Shown: piece by piece, positions 1 through 9,728 of the stretch
Layout of the letters: each line of letters opens with the position of its first letter
How positions within the stretch are numbered: position 1 is the first letter of the stretch
From: Bin5 sp963662575
GTDB lineage: Bacteria; Chloroflexota; Anaerolineae; Caldilineales; Caldilineaceae
Reading direction: 5' to 3'
NCBI GenBank assembly: GCA_963662575.1
Contig: OY759723.1
Coordinates: 3,720,001 to 3,784,000 of the forward strand
DNA length: 64,000 bases
Notes under the pieces: generated by a model
What the model was told of the DNA's origin: nothing
Seen by the model: only the letters and a program-made list of their open reading frames with translations
Database searches by the model: none
Position numbers and translations under genes: made by a program

Positions 1-1931
1 CCATAGCGCAGGATCTCTGCCAGAGGAATCTCAGCATTGATAATGGCGCGATTGTTGCGATTCTCCATGCCCAGGACGCGGCCGCGGCGATTGTTGAGAT
101 CCCCCATAACGTCGCCCATGAATTCGTCCGGCACTGTCACGCGCATGGTGTAGATCGGCTCCAAAAGTACCGGGCGCGCCTCCTGCATCGCGATCTTGAA
201 AACTTCGCGGCCGGCTGTCTGGAAGGCGATATCCTTCGAATCAACGGGGTGGTGCTTGCCGTCAAAGACGATTGCCTTAACATCGACGATTGGGAAACCT
301 GCGATCACGCCCTGGTCCAGAATCTGGCGGATTCCCTTTTCGATCGAGGGGATGAAAACGCTGGGAATGGTGCCACCGAATACCTCGCTATCGTATTCAA
401 AGCCGTCGCCCCGGTCCCGCGGCTCAACCCGCAGTTCAACATCGGCAAATTGACCGGCGCCGCCCGTCTGCTTCTTGTGGCGATAGTGGGCGCTGGCGGA
501 CCGCGTCACCGTTTCCTGATAGGGCACCCTGGGCATAGCAGTGTCGACTTTGACGCCGAATTTGCTGTCCAGGCTGCGAATCGCTACGTCAATGTGCGTG
601 TCGCCCATTCCCTGAAGGATGTTTTGCTTAGTTGCGGTGACGTACTCGACTCTAAGCGTTGGGTTCTCTTCCGCCAGAGCTTGCAAGCCCTGCCCCATTT
701 TGGCGCTGTCTGCCTTTGTTGCCGGCATCACCGCGACAGAATAGAGCGGTTTCGGATACTCAGGTGGCGGGATAACCAACTGCTGCTCGCCCAGCGTGTC
801 GGCGGTCTTCAAGCCATCCATCTTGGTCACTACACCGATGTCGCCGGCAACGATTGCGGTCGCGGACTCCAACTCTTTTCCACTTACGTGGAACAGGTTC
901 TGTAGCTTTGCTTTCTCGCCAGAGCGTTGAATTACTGCCTCTCCGTCGACGGCAACGGTTCCGGAAAAGACACGGACGTAGCTCATTCGTCCAACATAGC
1001 GGTCAACAATCGTCTTAAAGACGTAAGCGGCTACCTGCCCGCTCCCATCCGCAGTCAGTTCCATCTCTTCGCCGTCGCCGTCAAGTGCTGAAGCGGCGAT
1101 GTTATCTGGCGAAGGAACATAGCTTCGCAAGGCGCGCGCCATGCTATAGAGACCGATGTTTTGGATGGCACTGCCACAGAATACGGGAATAATCTGACCG
1201 TCCCTCACGCCTTGCTGTAAGCCTTGCCTTACTTCCTCTTCGGTCAGCTCTTCGCCCTCAAGGTACTTCATGATCAGTTCGTCGTCTGTCTCAGCGGCAG
1301 CGTCGACAAGGTTTTGGCGGGCTTCTGCCACTGCATCTTCCATGCTGGCTGGAATGTCAGCGACGGTTGCATCGGTGCCCAAATAGGCCTTCATATCAAC
1401 AAGGTTGACAAGGCCCTCAAAGTCTTCGCCGCTGCCGATTGGCAATTGGAATGGCAGGATAGTGCCGGAAAACACTTCGTGCACGCTGGCCAGCGCGTTA
1501 TCGAAATTGGCATTTTCGCGGTCCATCTTGTTGACAAAAATCAGGCGGGGTTTGTCGACGGCGTCCAACTGCTCCCACGCCAATTCCGTGCCGACTTCAA
1601 CGCCGGCTACAGAGTCGATCAGCACAAGGCCTGCTTCTGATACTGCCAGACCGCTAATCACTTCGCCTACAAAGTCCAGATAACCGGGCGTGTCTACAAG
1701 ATTCAGTTTTGTCCCTTCAAAATCGACAGGCACAACGGAAAGATTGATCGAAATGCCGCGTCGCTGCTCTTCGGCGTCCCAGTCGGAAACGGTAGTACCA
1801 TCCTCCACACGGCCGACGCGATTGCTCCCACCGGCATTGGATAGCAGTGCCTCGACGAGGGAAGTCTTCCCTGAACTGCCGTGTCCAAGAATTGTGACAT
1901 TGCGAATCATGTCAGTCGAAAACTCGGCCAT
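1..1931 (-). CDS. fusA: Elongation factor G-like GTPase (partial, C-terminus outside window)
   Basis: Translation-factor GTPase of the EF-G family; canonical EF-G drives ribosomal translocation. Reading the minus strand from the ATG at 1931 gives a P-loop GHGSSGKTSL near residue 15, an RRGISI switch segment, DTPGYLDF (G3) and NKMD (G4). EF-G domains II-IV follow without interruption to the window edge. A strong GAGGAG ribosome site lies just before the ATG. The P-loop and the shortened switch region resemble the EF-G-like (EF-G2) paralogues more than housekeeping FusA, and no rpsL/rpsG/tuf neighbours are present. The symbol is therefore family-level only. About 643 codons are visible; the rest is cut off by the window start. 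Confidence 0.9.
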   Translation of the reverse strand, partial: MAEFSTDMIRNVTILGHGSSGKTSLVEALLSNAGGSNRVGRVEDGTTVSDWDAEEQRRGISINLSVVPVDFEGTKLNLVDTPGYLDFVGEVISGLAVSEAGLVLIDSVAGVEVGTELAWEQLDAVDKPRLIFVNKMDRENANFDNALASVHEVFSGTILPFQLPIGSGEDFEGLVNLVDMKAYLGTDATVADIPASMEDAVAEARQNLVDAAAETDDELIMKYLEGEELTEEEVRQGLQQGVRDGQIIPVFCGSAIQNIGLYSMARALRSYVPSPDNIAASALDGDGEEMELTADGSGQVAAYVFKTIVDRYVGRMSYVRVFSGTVAVDGEAVIQRSGEKAKLQNLFHVSGKELESATAIVAGDIGVVTKMDGLKTADTLGEQQLVIPPPEYPKPLYSVAVMPATKADSAKMGQGLQALAEENPTLRVEYVTATKQNILQGMGDTHIDVAIRSLDSKFGVKVDTAMPRVPYQETVTRSASAHYRHKKQTGGAGQFADVELRVEPRDRGDGFEYDSEVFGGTIPSVFIPSIEKGIRQILDQGVIAGFPIVDVKAIVFDGKHHPVDSKDIAFQTAGREVFKIAMQEARPVLLEPIYTMRVTVPDEFMGDVMGDLNNRRGRVLGMENRNNRAIINAEIPLAEILRY

Positions 1932-2078
1932 GAATCCTCCTCACAACTTTCTGTAATGCCCTATTTGGAAACTAGATTTATCGACTCTTGGTATGTTTAT
2001 TTCAGTTCGCGGCGACCAGATTCAGTTCGCCGATTTGTCCGAACGCCCTAACCTGAGCCTGGCATGCAGCCGGATGGC

Positions 2079-2107
2079 ATTGTACTTTTTTTTCTCTGAA
2101 TTGTCAA
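2079..2107 (-). promoter_or_regulatory. Promoter for the EF-G-like gene
   Basis: The minus strand has TTGACA (2107-2102), a 17-base spacer and TACAAT (2084-2079), about 150 bases upstream of the EF-G-like start. This is a near-consensus sigma-70 type site. The remainder of the 1932-2235 gap shows no gene. Confidence 0.65.
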
Positions 2108-2235
2108 TGAATTTGGACTGCCTATACGCACAAACTGACAATTGCGCCGAGCTACAATTGACTCAGGATTGCTCGCAGAGTCGGATGCGAAAGCGAGACC
2201 AGACGCAAGGCCAAATGGAAGGATTCTGTACTGAT

Positions 2236-3375
2236 TCAGTCGTTTCGATACAGCTCTCGCAGAATGATCATCTGTTGAATCTGAGTCGTGCCCTCGTAGA
2301 TCTGGTAGATTTTGGCGTCTCGCATCAGTTTTTCCACAGGAAACTCGCGACTGTAACCGTTGCCGCCAAAAACCTGGACGGCGTCGGTTGCGTTTTTCAT
2401 GGCAGACTCGGCGCAGAACGCCTTGGCTATCGCGGCCGACATCGTGTTGCGCACGCGATTGTCGACGTCGCAAGCCGCCTTGTAGGCCAAATGCCTCCCT
2501 GCTTCAACCCGGATTGCCATGTCGGCCAGCATGAACCCGATGCCCTGAAAGTGTGAAATAGGCTGGCCAAAGGCAGTGCGCTCGCCGGCATAGGAAACTG
2601 CCTCATCCAGGGCACGACGTGCAACACCAATCGCGGCAGTAGCCACACCCGGTCTGCTCTTGTCGAAGGCCTTCATCCCTATCCTGAAGCCTTCTCCTTC
2701 TTCCCCAAGGCGATTGACAGCGGGCACTTCGACATTTTCGAAGAATACCTGGCAGGCCTGCGCTGCGTGCTGACCCATCTTCTTCAGCGGTTTGCTTGTG
2801 CTTACGCCTGGCCAGTCGCGCTCGACCAGAAAGCAGGATATGCCGTTATGTCCGGCATCAGGGTCGGTTTTGGCAAACACTGCGAAGAAGCTGGCGACCG
2901 GGCCGTCAGTGATCCACGATTTGGAGCCATTCAGAATGTAGGCGTCCTGCTTACGAATGGCAGTCGACTTGATTCCGGCGACGTCTGAGCCGGCATCGGG
3001 TTCGGTCATGCAGTAGGCGGCGATCTTGCCGTCTTCTATGATCCATGGCAAATAGCGTCGTTTTTGCTCATCTGTACCCGCGATCACGAGAGGGAGGGTT
3101 GCCAGTTGATTCAACATCAGGGCGGTCTGGATGCCGGAGCAGCCATAGGCCATCGACTCGGCAATTACGCATTCTTCAAGCGCTGTCGCGCCCATTCCCC
3201 CATACTCTTCAGGAATGTTCAAGTTGACGAGTCCAACTTCGCGCGCCTTATGAAAAATGTCCCACGGCCATTCTTCGCGTTCATCGTAGTAGTCGGCACG
3301 GGGCATGATTTCCCGCCGCGTGAAGTCCATGGCAAGCTCTTGTAACATCTTTACATCATCAGGTAGTTCGTACAT
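2236..3375 (-). CDS. Acyl-CoA dehydrogenase
   Basis: FAD-dependent acyl-CoA dehydrogenase that introduces the alpha-beta double bond in an acyl-CoA and passes electrons to ETF. The 379-residue length is standard for the short/medium-chain family. Visible signatures are CMTEPDAGSD (flavin/substrate loop), SKSWITDG, RTAFGQPI, QVFGGNGYSREFPVEKLMRDAK and IYEGTTQIQ near the C-terminus. The Glu of IYEGT is at the position of the catalytic base in MCAD/SCAD enzymes. The ATG at 3375 follows AAGGA, so the TTG three bases earlier is not needed. Substrate (straight or branched chain) cannot be decided, and no ETF genes adjoin. Confidence 0.92.
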   Translation of the reverse strand: MYELPDDVKMLQELAMDFTRREIMPRADYYDEREEWPWDIFHKAREVGLVNLNIPEEYGGMGATALEECVIAESMAYGCSGIQTALMLNQLATLPLVIAGTDEQKRRYLPWIIEDGKIAAYCMTEPDAGSDVAGIKSTAIRKQDAYILNGSKSWITDGPVASFFAVFAKTDPDAGHNGISCFLVERDWPGVSTSKPLKKMGQHAAQACQVFFENVEVPAVNRLGEEGEGFRIGMKAFDKSRPGVATAAIGVARRALDEAVSYAGERTAFGQPISHFQGIGFMLADMAIRVEAGRHLAYKAACDVDNRVRNTMSAAIAKAFCAESAMKNATDAVQVFGGNGYSREFPVEKLMRDAKIYQIYEGTTQIQQMIILRELYRND

Positions 3376-3479
3376 CAAATGTTGTCCTTATGAAAGTCAG
3401 ACCGCAGGCGGGGCGATATGCCGCGGGGAATGTTATACTCATAGGAAAACGCACGACCAGCCGCGCGAGAAGGCTCTAA

Positions 3480-4526
3480 ATGGGCACAGATTCCATTCTA
3501 TTTCAGGAAATTAACCAGCAACCGGACGTCATAGAACTGTTCGCGCATGTGGGGCAGGATATGGTAAGAAGCCTTGCTTCGCATATGCGCAGGGCAGACA
3601 TCCGGCAGGTCGTTGTAGCGGCCAGAGGTACCAGTGACAATGCCGCTCGCTATGCTCAGTATCTGCTTGGAGCAAACAACCGACTGCCGGTAATGCTTAC
3701 CACTCCCAGCCTATTCACTCTATATCAGAAGCCGCCGCTTTTCGCCCCGAACACACTTATACTAGGCATCAGCCAGAGTGGAAGAAGCCCCGACATCGTC
3801 AGTGTTCTGGCAGAGGGAAGGCGGCAGGGCTGCGTCACCGCGGCAATCTCAAACTTTGGTGACTCTCCGCTGGCGGCGCAGGCCGATCACTTTGTGCCGC
3901 TGGGCGCCGGCGAAGAACGATCGATCGCGGCAACAAAGACATACACGGCCCAGCTATTCGCTGTCGCCCTTCTTTCTGCCCACCTGGCAGATGATCCAGA
4001 GAGCATCGCCGCACTGGGAAAGGCGCCCGAACTGATTCGGCAGACACTTTCACTTAACAGCGATGTAGAACGACTTGCCGAGCGCTACCGTTACGTTCGC
4101 AATTGCGTGGTTGTTGGTCGAGGTTTCAACTACTCAACTGCCTTTGAAATCGCGCTAAAGTTGAAGGAGCTAACCTATACACTTGCCGAACCCTATAGCA
4201 GCGCAGACTTTCTCCATGGCCCCGTCAGCCTTGTCGAACCGGCGTTTCCTGTCATCGTGGTGGCGCCGAGCGGCGTGCTGACACCGGAGTTTGAGCCGTT
4301 CGTGAGGCAGTTGCGCAACATGGATGCCGAGCTTCTCTGTGTCAGTAACGACGATTCTCTACTGCAGTTAGGCCGCACCCGGTTCCCAATCCCACCTGTT
4401 CCTGAATGGCTGTCCCCTCTGCTGGCGATAATACCGGGTCAGTTGTTCGCATTGTTTCTGGCAGCCGCTCGAGACCTCGACCCTGATAAGCCGCGCGGCC
4501 TGCAAAAAGTCACCGAAACATTTTAG
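3480..4526 (+). CDS. SIS-domain sugar-phosphate isomerase/deaminase (GlmS C-terminal-like)
   Basis: Two tandem SIS domains (about residues 35-165 and 195-330) resemble the isomerase half of glucosamine-6-phosphate synthase. No glutaminase domain is present. The first domain carries GISQSGRSPD, the phosphosugar-binding Ser loop, and AATKTYTAQL, equivalent to the STKAFTAQ segment of GlmS. At 348 residues it fits the stand-alone family that includes GlmS-type glucosamine-6-phosphate deaminases and AgaS. It is divergent from the acyl-CoA dehydrogenase. The precise amino-sugar substrate is unknown. Confidence 0.85.
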   Translation: MGTDSILFQEINQQPDVIELFAHVGQDMVRSLASHMRRADIRQVVVAARGTSDNAARYAQYLLGANNRLPVMLTTPSLFTLYQKPPLFAPNTLILGISQSGRSPDIVSVLAEGRRQGCVTAAISNFGDSPLAAQADHFVPLGAGEERSIAATKTYTAQLFAVALLSAHLADDPESIAALGKAPELIRQTLSLNSDVERLAERYRYVRNCVVVGRGFNYSTAFEIALKLKELTYTLAEPYSSADFLHGPVSLVEPAFPVIVVAPSGVLTPEFEPFVRQLRNMDAELLCVSNDDSLLQLGRTRFPIPPVPEWLSPLLAIIPGQLFALFLAAARDLDPDKPRGLQKVTETF

Positions 4527-4650
4527 GGCAGTACGACGTGATTGCCGAAAAAGTTCGTGTTGCCCCTGCCTCCCCTTCTTCTTGAAATTCAAGTTCCGAC
4601 TCTGCTCAATATATGAATAGAGCAGGCGTAGAAGGTCTACACCTGCTCTG

Positions 4651-4673
4651 TCAGTTATAGTGAACTGATTTTT
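4651..4673 (+). terminator. Intrinsic terminator after the SIS-domain gene
   Basis: A six-base-pair stem (TCAGTT/AACTGA) with a six-base loop is followed by five T residues. A larger imperfect inverted repeat lies just upstream at 4619-4649 (AGAGCAGG/CCTGCTCT outer stem). Both sit between the convergent SIS gene and the following minus-strand lipoprotein gene. Confidence 0.55.
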
Positions 4674-4715
4674 CTCTGCGTCCCTCCAGGACAGTCGAAG
4701 GGATTGCAGCCTGGC

Positions 4716-5753
4716 TCAGTTTCCCATTTCGGAACCTGGCAGGAAAATCGTTATGTTGGCGTTAGTTGCCTGGATAATCGGGAGCAGGTTCTCTATCAAG
4801 GAAAACACTGATACCAGGTCAGCCCCCGGCAGCAGAGCTGAAACAGTGTCGAGCACACCCAACTGTTCTGCGAGTGCAAGGACATTCTGTACTTCACCGT
4901 TGCCCCAGGATAAATATGGGAGACCTATCCCATTCAATGCAATATGAATCCCATCGGGATCGGTTTTCAGGGTAATTTCAAAAATGCCGGAACTCGTCAG
5001 ACCTGTTATCAGTGAGGGCGGCAGGCGCAGCGCGTAGAAAGGCGTGCTGGTTAGCACAGTCCAATCGACGTCGGAAAGTTCTCCCAGTGTCCAGCTGCCG
5101 TCGGCATGGTAAAGAATTGGTATGTCGATGGTTGGCAATACACCCCCGAAAGTCTGCAAGACTTGCGCCTGCATAAGTCGGGCCATGGCAACCGTTTCAC
5201 TCTCTTCTACTCCGCTGAGTGGAATTAGCTCGGCCCCTTCCTCAACGGGAAAACGCAGCACGAGGCCAAGACCAAAATTCCGCACCAGCGGCAGAACTCT
5301 GTTCAGAGCAGGAACGCCAACGCCCAGCGCGGAAACGGCTTCAGCAGTTGCGGTCAATGATTCTTCTTTCCAAATGAGCGAGGGAATCCGCTGACCATTG
5401 ACAAGGAGCAGAAGGCCTTCGTCCCCGTTCGTTACCCGTATATGTTGGAGGTTGGAAGCAGTGAAGTGCTCTACCCATAGCGGCTGCAGTGACATCCCGC
5501 TTAGAATCGAAGCAAGGCCCTCACTAACCGCTGGGTCAGGTTCGTAAACACTGGCAGATGACATTTGTGCCAATCCGCCTATTGACGCAGTGCCATCTGA
5601 CGCGTAATCAATAACGACCGCTGGCAGGTCGATGAAGAGATCATCTGGATCTCGTTCGACCATAGAACCATTGTCGACTCTGGAAGTGCAACCTGAGAAA
5701 ACTAACGCGACGGCAAGCAAGAGCACAGCCCATAAAGTGACGCGCTTCTGCAT
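4716..5753 (-). CDS. Putative lipoprotein of unknown function
   Basis: A 345-residue protein starting at the ATG at 5753, chosen because AGGAGG lies eight bases upstream; an in-frame upstream extension lacks such a site. The N-terminus is a lipoprotein signal: MQKRV, a hydrophobic stretch, then FSGC with the lipidated Cys at residue 22. The mature part is acidic, leucine-rich and without transmembrane segments. Two stretches mention-worthy for internal similarity contain LPLVRNFGLGLVLRFP and a later IPILYHADGSW, but no recognised fold or motif was seen. It stands alone between convergent and divergent neighbours. Likely anchored outside the cytoplasmic membrane. Confidence 0.75.
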   Translation of the reverse strand: MQKRVTLWAVLLLAVALVFSGCTSRVDNGSMVERDPDDLFIDLPAVVIDYASDGTASIGGLAQMSSASVYEPDPAVSEGLASILSGMSLQPLWVEHFTASNLQHIRVTNGDEGLLLLVNGQRIPSLIWKEESLTATAEAVSALGVGVPALNRVLPLVRNFGLGLVLRFPVEEGAELIPLSGVEESETVAMARLMQAQVLQTFGGVLPTIDIPILYHADGSWTLGELSDVDWTVLTSTPFYALRLPPSLITGLTSSGIFEITLKTDPDGIHIALNGIGLPYLSWGNGEVQNVLALAEQLGVLDTVSALLPGADLVSVFSLIENLLPIIQATNANITIFLPGSEMGN

Positions 5754-6233
5754 TCGAGGCCTCCTGGTAAATGAAATAAAACCCTGGTAAAGATAATCCG
5801 TTGATAGAATGTACATTTTGACGCCGTCGTCCTTCGGCCCATTCGGGCCAGACGTATGCGTTCCGCCGAGAAACCGAGTGGAAACTCGGGGGCCAGCATC
5901 GGATGAACCGACATTGCGGCTGGCCTGGAAGCACGGCTCAGGTATTGGATACCATAGTCTGCGCGTGGCAGTTGGGAGACCTTTACTAACCGCGACAGAA
6001 CTTGACGGAGGCGATCATCGCCTCGGCCGTTAGATATTTTACATCCGCTTGAAGTCCGTGTCAATTTCGATTTTGGAGGGCCTGTCCCGTGTTTTCTGTC
6101 AAGAGGTTTTGGCTGGGAGTATGCTACTCGTGTGCGGCATCAGCGAATTGCCGGTAGAACAGAAATCAGTTGTAACGCTGTCCTGGCGTTGGCACGGCGA
6201 TTTCTGACTCGGTTTGCTCTACACGGCCTGCTC
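5754..6233. other. Intergenic region without a recognisable gene
   Basis: About 480 bases between divergent genes. I see only a small inverted repeat (GAGGCGA/TCGCCTC) at 6008-6024. Open frames here have no family resemblance or ribosome sites. Confidence 0.5.
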
Positions 6234-6263
6234 TTGGCTAAATGATTGACGGTTGACTATAAT
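6234..6263 (+). promoter_or_regulatory. Promoter for trmI
   Basis: TTGGCT (6234-6239), 18-base spacer, TATAAT (6258-6263), pointing at the tRNA methyltransferase gene. Confidence 0.5.
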
Positions 6264-6362
6264 CAGCCTGGATAGACTTGTCGAAATTCCCTGCGAAAGT
6301 TGAGTATCCTTATTCCATTGCTGGCCCAGGGCGATGTTATTTTCAGAGGAAAGGCGAAATCA

Positions 6363-7391
6363 GTGACAGTAAGCGATGAGACGGCTCTGGAGACCGGCAC
6401 TGCAGAATACCCCGAACAGGGCTTCTCACAGCAGCCGCCACCTCCGTCAGTTTTTTCGGTAAACAGTGACAGCATTGATCGATCCCTCACAAAGGTTGAC
6501 GACCTCGTTCTGCTCGTCACCGGAGGCGGTAAACGTCACCTGCTGCGTCTGCAACCAGGACGGCAGTTCCACTCCAATTTGGGCAAGGTTATGCACGACG
6601 AACTCATCGACCTTCCCTATGGCTACACAGTCTACAGTCATTTGGGACACGCCTTTTTGTTGCTGGAGCCTTCTCTTGACGACCGAATGACTCGTATAAA
6701 GCGAAACACGCAGATTATCTATCCCAAAGACGCAGCCATGATCGTGCGCCGCCTCAGTTTGCAGGCTGGAAGCCGCGTAATAGAAGCGGGAACGGGAAGC
6801 GGGGGCCTTACTGTCGCGCTGGCTTGGGCTGTCGCCCCCAGCGGGCGCGTTTTTTCCTACGAGATACGGGACGAGCATGTTGAGGTTGCACGCAGCAATT
6901 TGGAGAAGATGGGACTATTGCAGTATGTGGAGTTGCACAACGCCTCGATTCTGGACGGCTTCCATCAGTCGAATGTAGATGCCTTGGTACTGGATTTGCG
7001 AACTCCCTGGATCTTCCTGGAACAAGCCCACAAGGCTCTGCGTCCCGGTGGTTTCTTTACAGCCCTTGTGCCAACGACGAATCAGGTCAGCGAGCTATTG
7101 CACGGCCTTGAGGAGTCCAGCTTTGCCGATATCTGCGTCGAGGAGGTTCTTGTACGCAACTACAAGCCGGTTCCCGATCGACTTCGTCCCGATGACTCGA
7201 TGGTGGGCCACACTGTGTTCGTAATTTCGGCACGTCCCATCGTTGACCCGGAGGAGCCTGGGCGTTGGCTTTCGGAAGGACGTAAGCGATACGAAGCCCG
7301 CAAAAAACTGTCAGAGCGAATTGAGGAGGAAGAATCGAAACGCGCCTCGCAGTCGTCCGATCAGGGTAGCATGCGCCCAAAGTTGCCCTGA
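6363..7391 (+). CDS. trmI: tRNA (adenine-58-N1)-methyltransferase
   Basis: SAM-dependent methyltransferase of the TrmI/Trm61 family that makes m1A58 in the tRNA T-loop. After a short N-terminal beta region (LVLLVTGGGKRHLLRL) come IIYPKDAAMIV, the SAM-binding motif EAGTGSGGLT, an acidic end of beta-2 (YEIRDEH) and the NVDALVLDLRTPW segment. Together these are diagnostic for the family. The GTG at 6363 is preferred because AGAGGAAAGG precedes it by eight bases; a longer TTG start at 6300 is possible. The C-terminus adds a charged, Arg/Glu-rich tail of about 50 residues beyond the catalytic fold. It is followed by an unrelated PHP protein. Confidence 0.88.
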   Translation: MTVSDETALETGTAEYPEQGFSQQPPPPSVFSVNSDSIDRSLTKVDDLVLLVTGGGKRHLLRLQPGRQFHSNLGKVMHDELIDLPYGYTVYSHLGHAFLLLEPSLDDRMTRIKRNTQIIYPKDAAMIVRRLSLQAGSRVIEAGTGSGGLTVALAWAVAPSGRVFSYEIRDEHVEVARSNLEKMGLLQYVELHNASILDGFHQSNVDALVLDLRTPWIFLEQAHKALRPGGFFTALVPTTNQVSELLHGLEESSFADICVEEVLVRNYKPVPDRLRPDDSMVGHTVFVISARPIVDPEEPGRWLSEGRKRYEARKKLSERIEEEESKRASQSSDQGSMRPKLP

Positions 7392-7491
7392 ACAGCATTG
7401 TCCACGCGGGCAGAAATCCGGCAGTAACCGGAATCCAGATTTAGACTAACTTGAGCCCAACGTACGCAACGAGCCAGGGGAAGAAGCTGTC

Positions 7492-8694
7492 ATGGTCCAA
7501 ACAGGTCTTGCCGAGCGCTATTACGAGTGTTTTGGCAATATTCACATGCATACAACCTATAGCGATGGCTTCGGCTCGTTCGACGACCTCGTTGATGGAG
7601 CAGCAAAGGGCGGGCTGGACTTTGTGTTTGTCACAGACCACAATGTCTTGGTTCGCGAAGAAGAGGAAGGTTACCGCCAAGGGGTACTTACGCTGGTCGG
7701 TCAGGAGGTGCACGACACGGAGCAAGAGGTTCCGGGAAATCACCTGCTCTGTCTGGGCGTGGAAACCGATGTCAGCGACCAGGCCAAAGATCCGCAGCAG
7801 CTAATTGATGCAGTCAACGAGCAAAACGCTTTGGCCTTCCTAGCCCACCCAATTGAAGAGAAGACGGAACTCTTCCCCAAGCTGTATCCTTGGCACAGTT
7901 GGGAAGTAACCGGTTACCATGGTGTGGAGCTGTGGAACTACCTGTCAAGTTTTCGAAGTTTCACCACCGGCTACTTGAAAACAGTCCTGGTTGCGTTCTT
8001 CCCGCGATATTTTACCGTGGGGCCCTTACCGGCAATGTTAGAAAAGTGGGACGAACTGACCCAGAGTGCAAAGGTCGTTGCACTGGGCGGCACGGATGTC
8101 CATTCCGTTAAGTATCGCCTCGGACCGATCAGCCGGCGTTTCCTAACTTATGAAGAGTGTGCCAGGGCGTTGAATACCCATGTTTTGATTGAATCGCCTC
8201 TATTGGGTCAGCCTGAGAGCGGCAGTTGCGATTATCTGGAACCTAACACAGTGCACGACCGCCGCCTTGTCCTGGAAGGGCTGCGGCAAGGGCACTGTTG
8301 GCTAGGGTATGACCTGGCAGGGCCTACAAAGGGTTTCCGCTTCTGGGCTGAGGGAAATGCAGTTGTATCCGGTCCTGGCAACGGGCCCCAAGCGACGCAG
8401 CAGGGGGAAGATGAAACGCCGGTCGCGGTGATGGGCGACACGGTGAGCCTGGCGCCCGGTCAGGTCCTGACATTGAACGTGCAGACGCCAGAGGCCGCAG
8501 AAATCCGCCTGTTGCGAAATGGAAGACTTGTAACCCAGGGCCGCGGCGATGCTCTCTCCTATCGTGTCCAGGATTCGGGCGTATATAGAGTTGAAGTCTG
8601 GAAACATCGTTGGGGCAAACTGCGGGGCTGGATTTTCAGCAATCCCATCTACGTTTGCGACGACGAGTGGCGCCCGCAGTCGCAGGAAAGCTGA
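7492..8694 (+). CDS. PHP-domain phosphoesterase
   Basis: A 400-residue PHP-family metal-dependent phosphoesterase. Metal ligands seen in order are HMHTTYSDG near residue 18, TDHN near 46, GQE near 69, FLAHP near 118 and GGTDVH near 200, the standard PHP set. The middle part (residues about 135-180) contains an inserted hydrophobic stretch. The C-terminal 100 residues form a separate beta-rich module ending in an IYVCDDEW strand, as in PHP proteins annotated only as 'metal-dependent phosphoesterase'. The substrate is not known. It lies 100 bases after trmI on the same strand and may be cotranscribed. Confidence 0.82.
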   Translation: MVQTGLAERYYECFGNIHMHTTYSDGFGSFDDLVDGAAKGGLDFVFVTDHNVLVREEEEGYRQGVLTLVGQEVHDTEQEVPGNHLLCLGVETDVSDQAKDPQQLIDAVNEQNALAFLAHPIEEKTELFPKLYPWHSWEVTGYHGVELWNYLSSFRSFTTGYLKTVLVAFFPRYFTVGPLPAMLEKWDELTQSAKVVALGGTDVHSVKYRLGPISRRFLTYEECARALNTHVLIESPLLGQPESGSCDYLEPNTVHDRRLVLEGLRQGHCWLGYDLAGPTKGFRFWAEGNAVVSGPGNGPQATQQGEDETPVAVMGDTVSLAPGQVLTLNVQTPEAAEIRLLRNGRLVTQGRGDALSYRVQDSGVYRVEVWKHRWGKLRGWIFSNPIYVCDDEWRPQSQES

Positions 8695-8765
8695 GTTTGC
8701 CGACGGAGGTGTTTCATAGCCGCTCGTTAACAGACGTGAAAGTAGACGGCCTTAAACGCAGTCAC

Positions 8766-9728
8766 TCAATCGGTGGCGATGTAGGCTGGCCAGCCCTCGA
8801 TCTCGGTATGCAATAGCGCAAGTACTGTGTCTTCAACAGATTGTGGATAGGAAAGATCGTGTTGCTCCGCCAGTTGGGGCGCGTACCAGCGATAGAGCAC
8901 GACCAGGGCTACCGCCTGACCCTTCCAGTTTGTACTGCCTTCCGATGCGATAGGCAGGACTGGCTGAGAACGCCCCAAGCTTCTCTCGAATGCTTCCCGC
9001 TGTGCCTCACCCAGATATTGATTAATACGCGCGCTTGCACGCGGACGGCTCGCGCCATTCAAGAAGACTACCAGGTCAATCATGAGGGTGCGCAGTTCAG
9101 TCAGAAGGGCGTGGGCTGCCAGTCGTTCCTGCCGGTTCAAGACGGCTGGCAGGCGGGCCAACAGTAGCCAGAACTTCCCCAGTTGGCTGTCGACCTTGCT
9201 CGAATCGGGAGGATTCAAGGCGGCCCTTTGGGCTGGGAATTTTCTTTGCAGATCATCGGACAGGTGTTCAGCGACATAGAGATAGTGGACTGGTACGTTC
9301 CTGTTCACCGTCTCCCAAGTATTGGAAGATGTGACCCATCTGATTTCGAACTTTACGCCTGCTACCCGACGTTGGTCTGATAAATCGTCGGAGCTTGGCG
9401 CGCCCAGACAGATGCCGCTGAGGCTGCCGCCGAAATCTGAGATCTGGCACTGCGCGAAATACCTGTTGCTGGCTCCCAGCGCCTTGTCCAAAGAATCGCG
9501 TAGAGCACTGTGTGGGCTTTCCATCATAGGCGAACCTGGGGCCGACTCCTGCCACAGCAAGTTCAGGTCCACGCTGCTCCAGCGGTCAGCATCGCCACGC
9601 GCCAGCGAACCAGTCAGCATGATGGCGGCAATCTGTTTCACGTCCGCCAGTCTTGGGACGAGGGCCCGGAGGAAGGCGCGTTGCGGCTGCAATTCAGTCA
9701 CGTTGGGCAGTTCGAGTTCGGAGAGCAT
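8766..9728 (-). CDS. Nucleotidyltransferase-fold protein
   Basis: A 320-residue protein whose first 70 residues match the minimal nucleotidyltransferase fold. MLTGSLARGDADRWSSVDLNLL supplies the GS helix start and the metal site, where families normally show DxD. Here the second acid is Asn (D-L-N), so catalysis may be impaired or the third carboxylate may compensate. The remainder is helical, as in aminoglycoside-adenylyltransferase-like and kanamycin nucleotidyltransferase-like proteins of unknown substrate. No ribosome site precedes the ATG at 9728. Function is unassigned. Confidence 0.7.
   Translation of the reverse strand: MLSELELPNVTELQPQRAFLRALVPRLADVKQIAAIMLTGSLARGDADRWSSVDLNLLWQESAPGSPMMESPHSALRDSLDKALGASNRYFAQCQISDFGGSLSGICLGAPSSDDLSDQRRVAGVKFEIRWVTSSNTWETVNRNVPVHYLYVAEHLSDDLQRKFPAQRAALNPPDSSKVDSQLGKFWLLLARLPAVLNRQERLAAHALLTELRTLMIDLVVFLNGASRPRASARINQYLGEAQREAFERSLGRSQPVLPIASEGSTNWKGQAVALVVLYRWYAPQLAEQHDLSYPQSVEDTVLALLHTEIEGWPAYIATD

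Noticed and set aside
249..905. Long plus-strand open frame inside the EF-G-like gene
   Set aside because: It is antisense to a clear EF-G reading frame on the minus strand and has no family resemblance.
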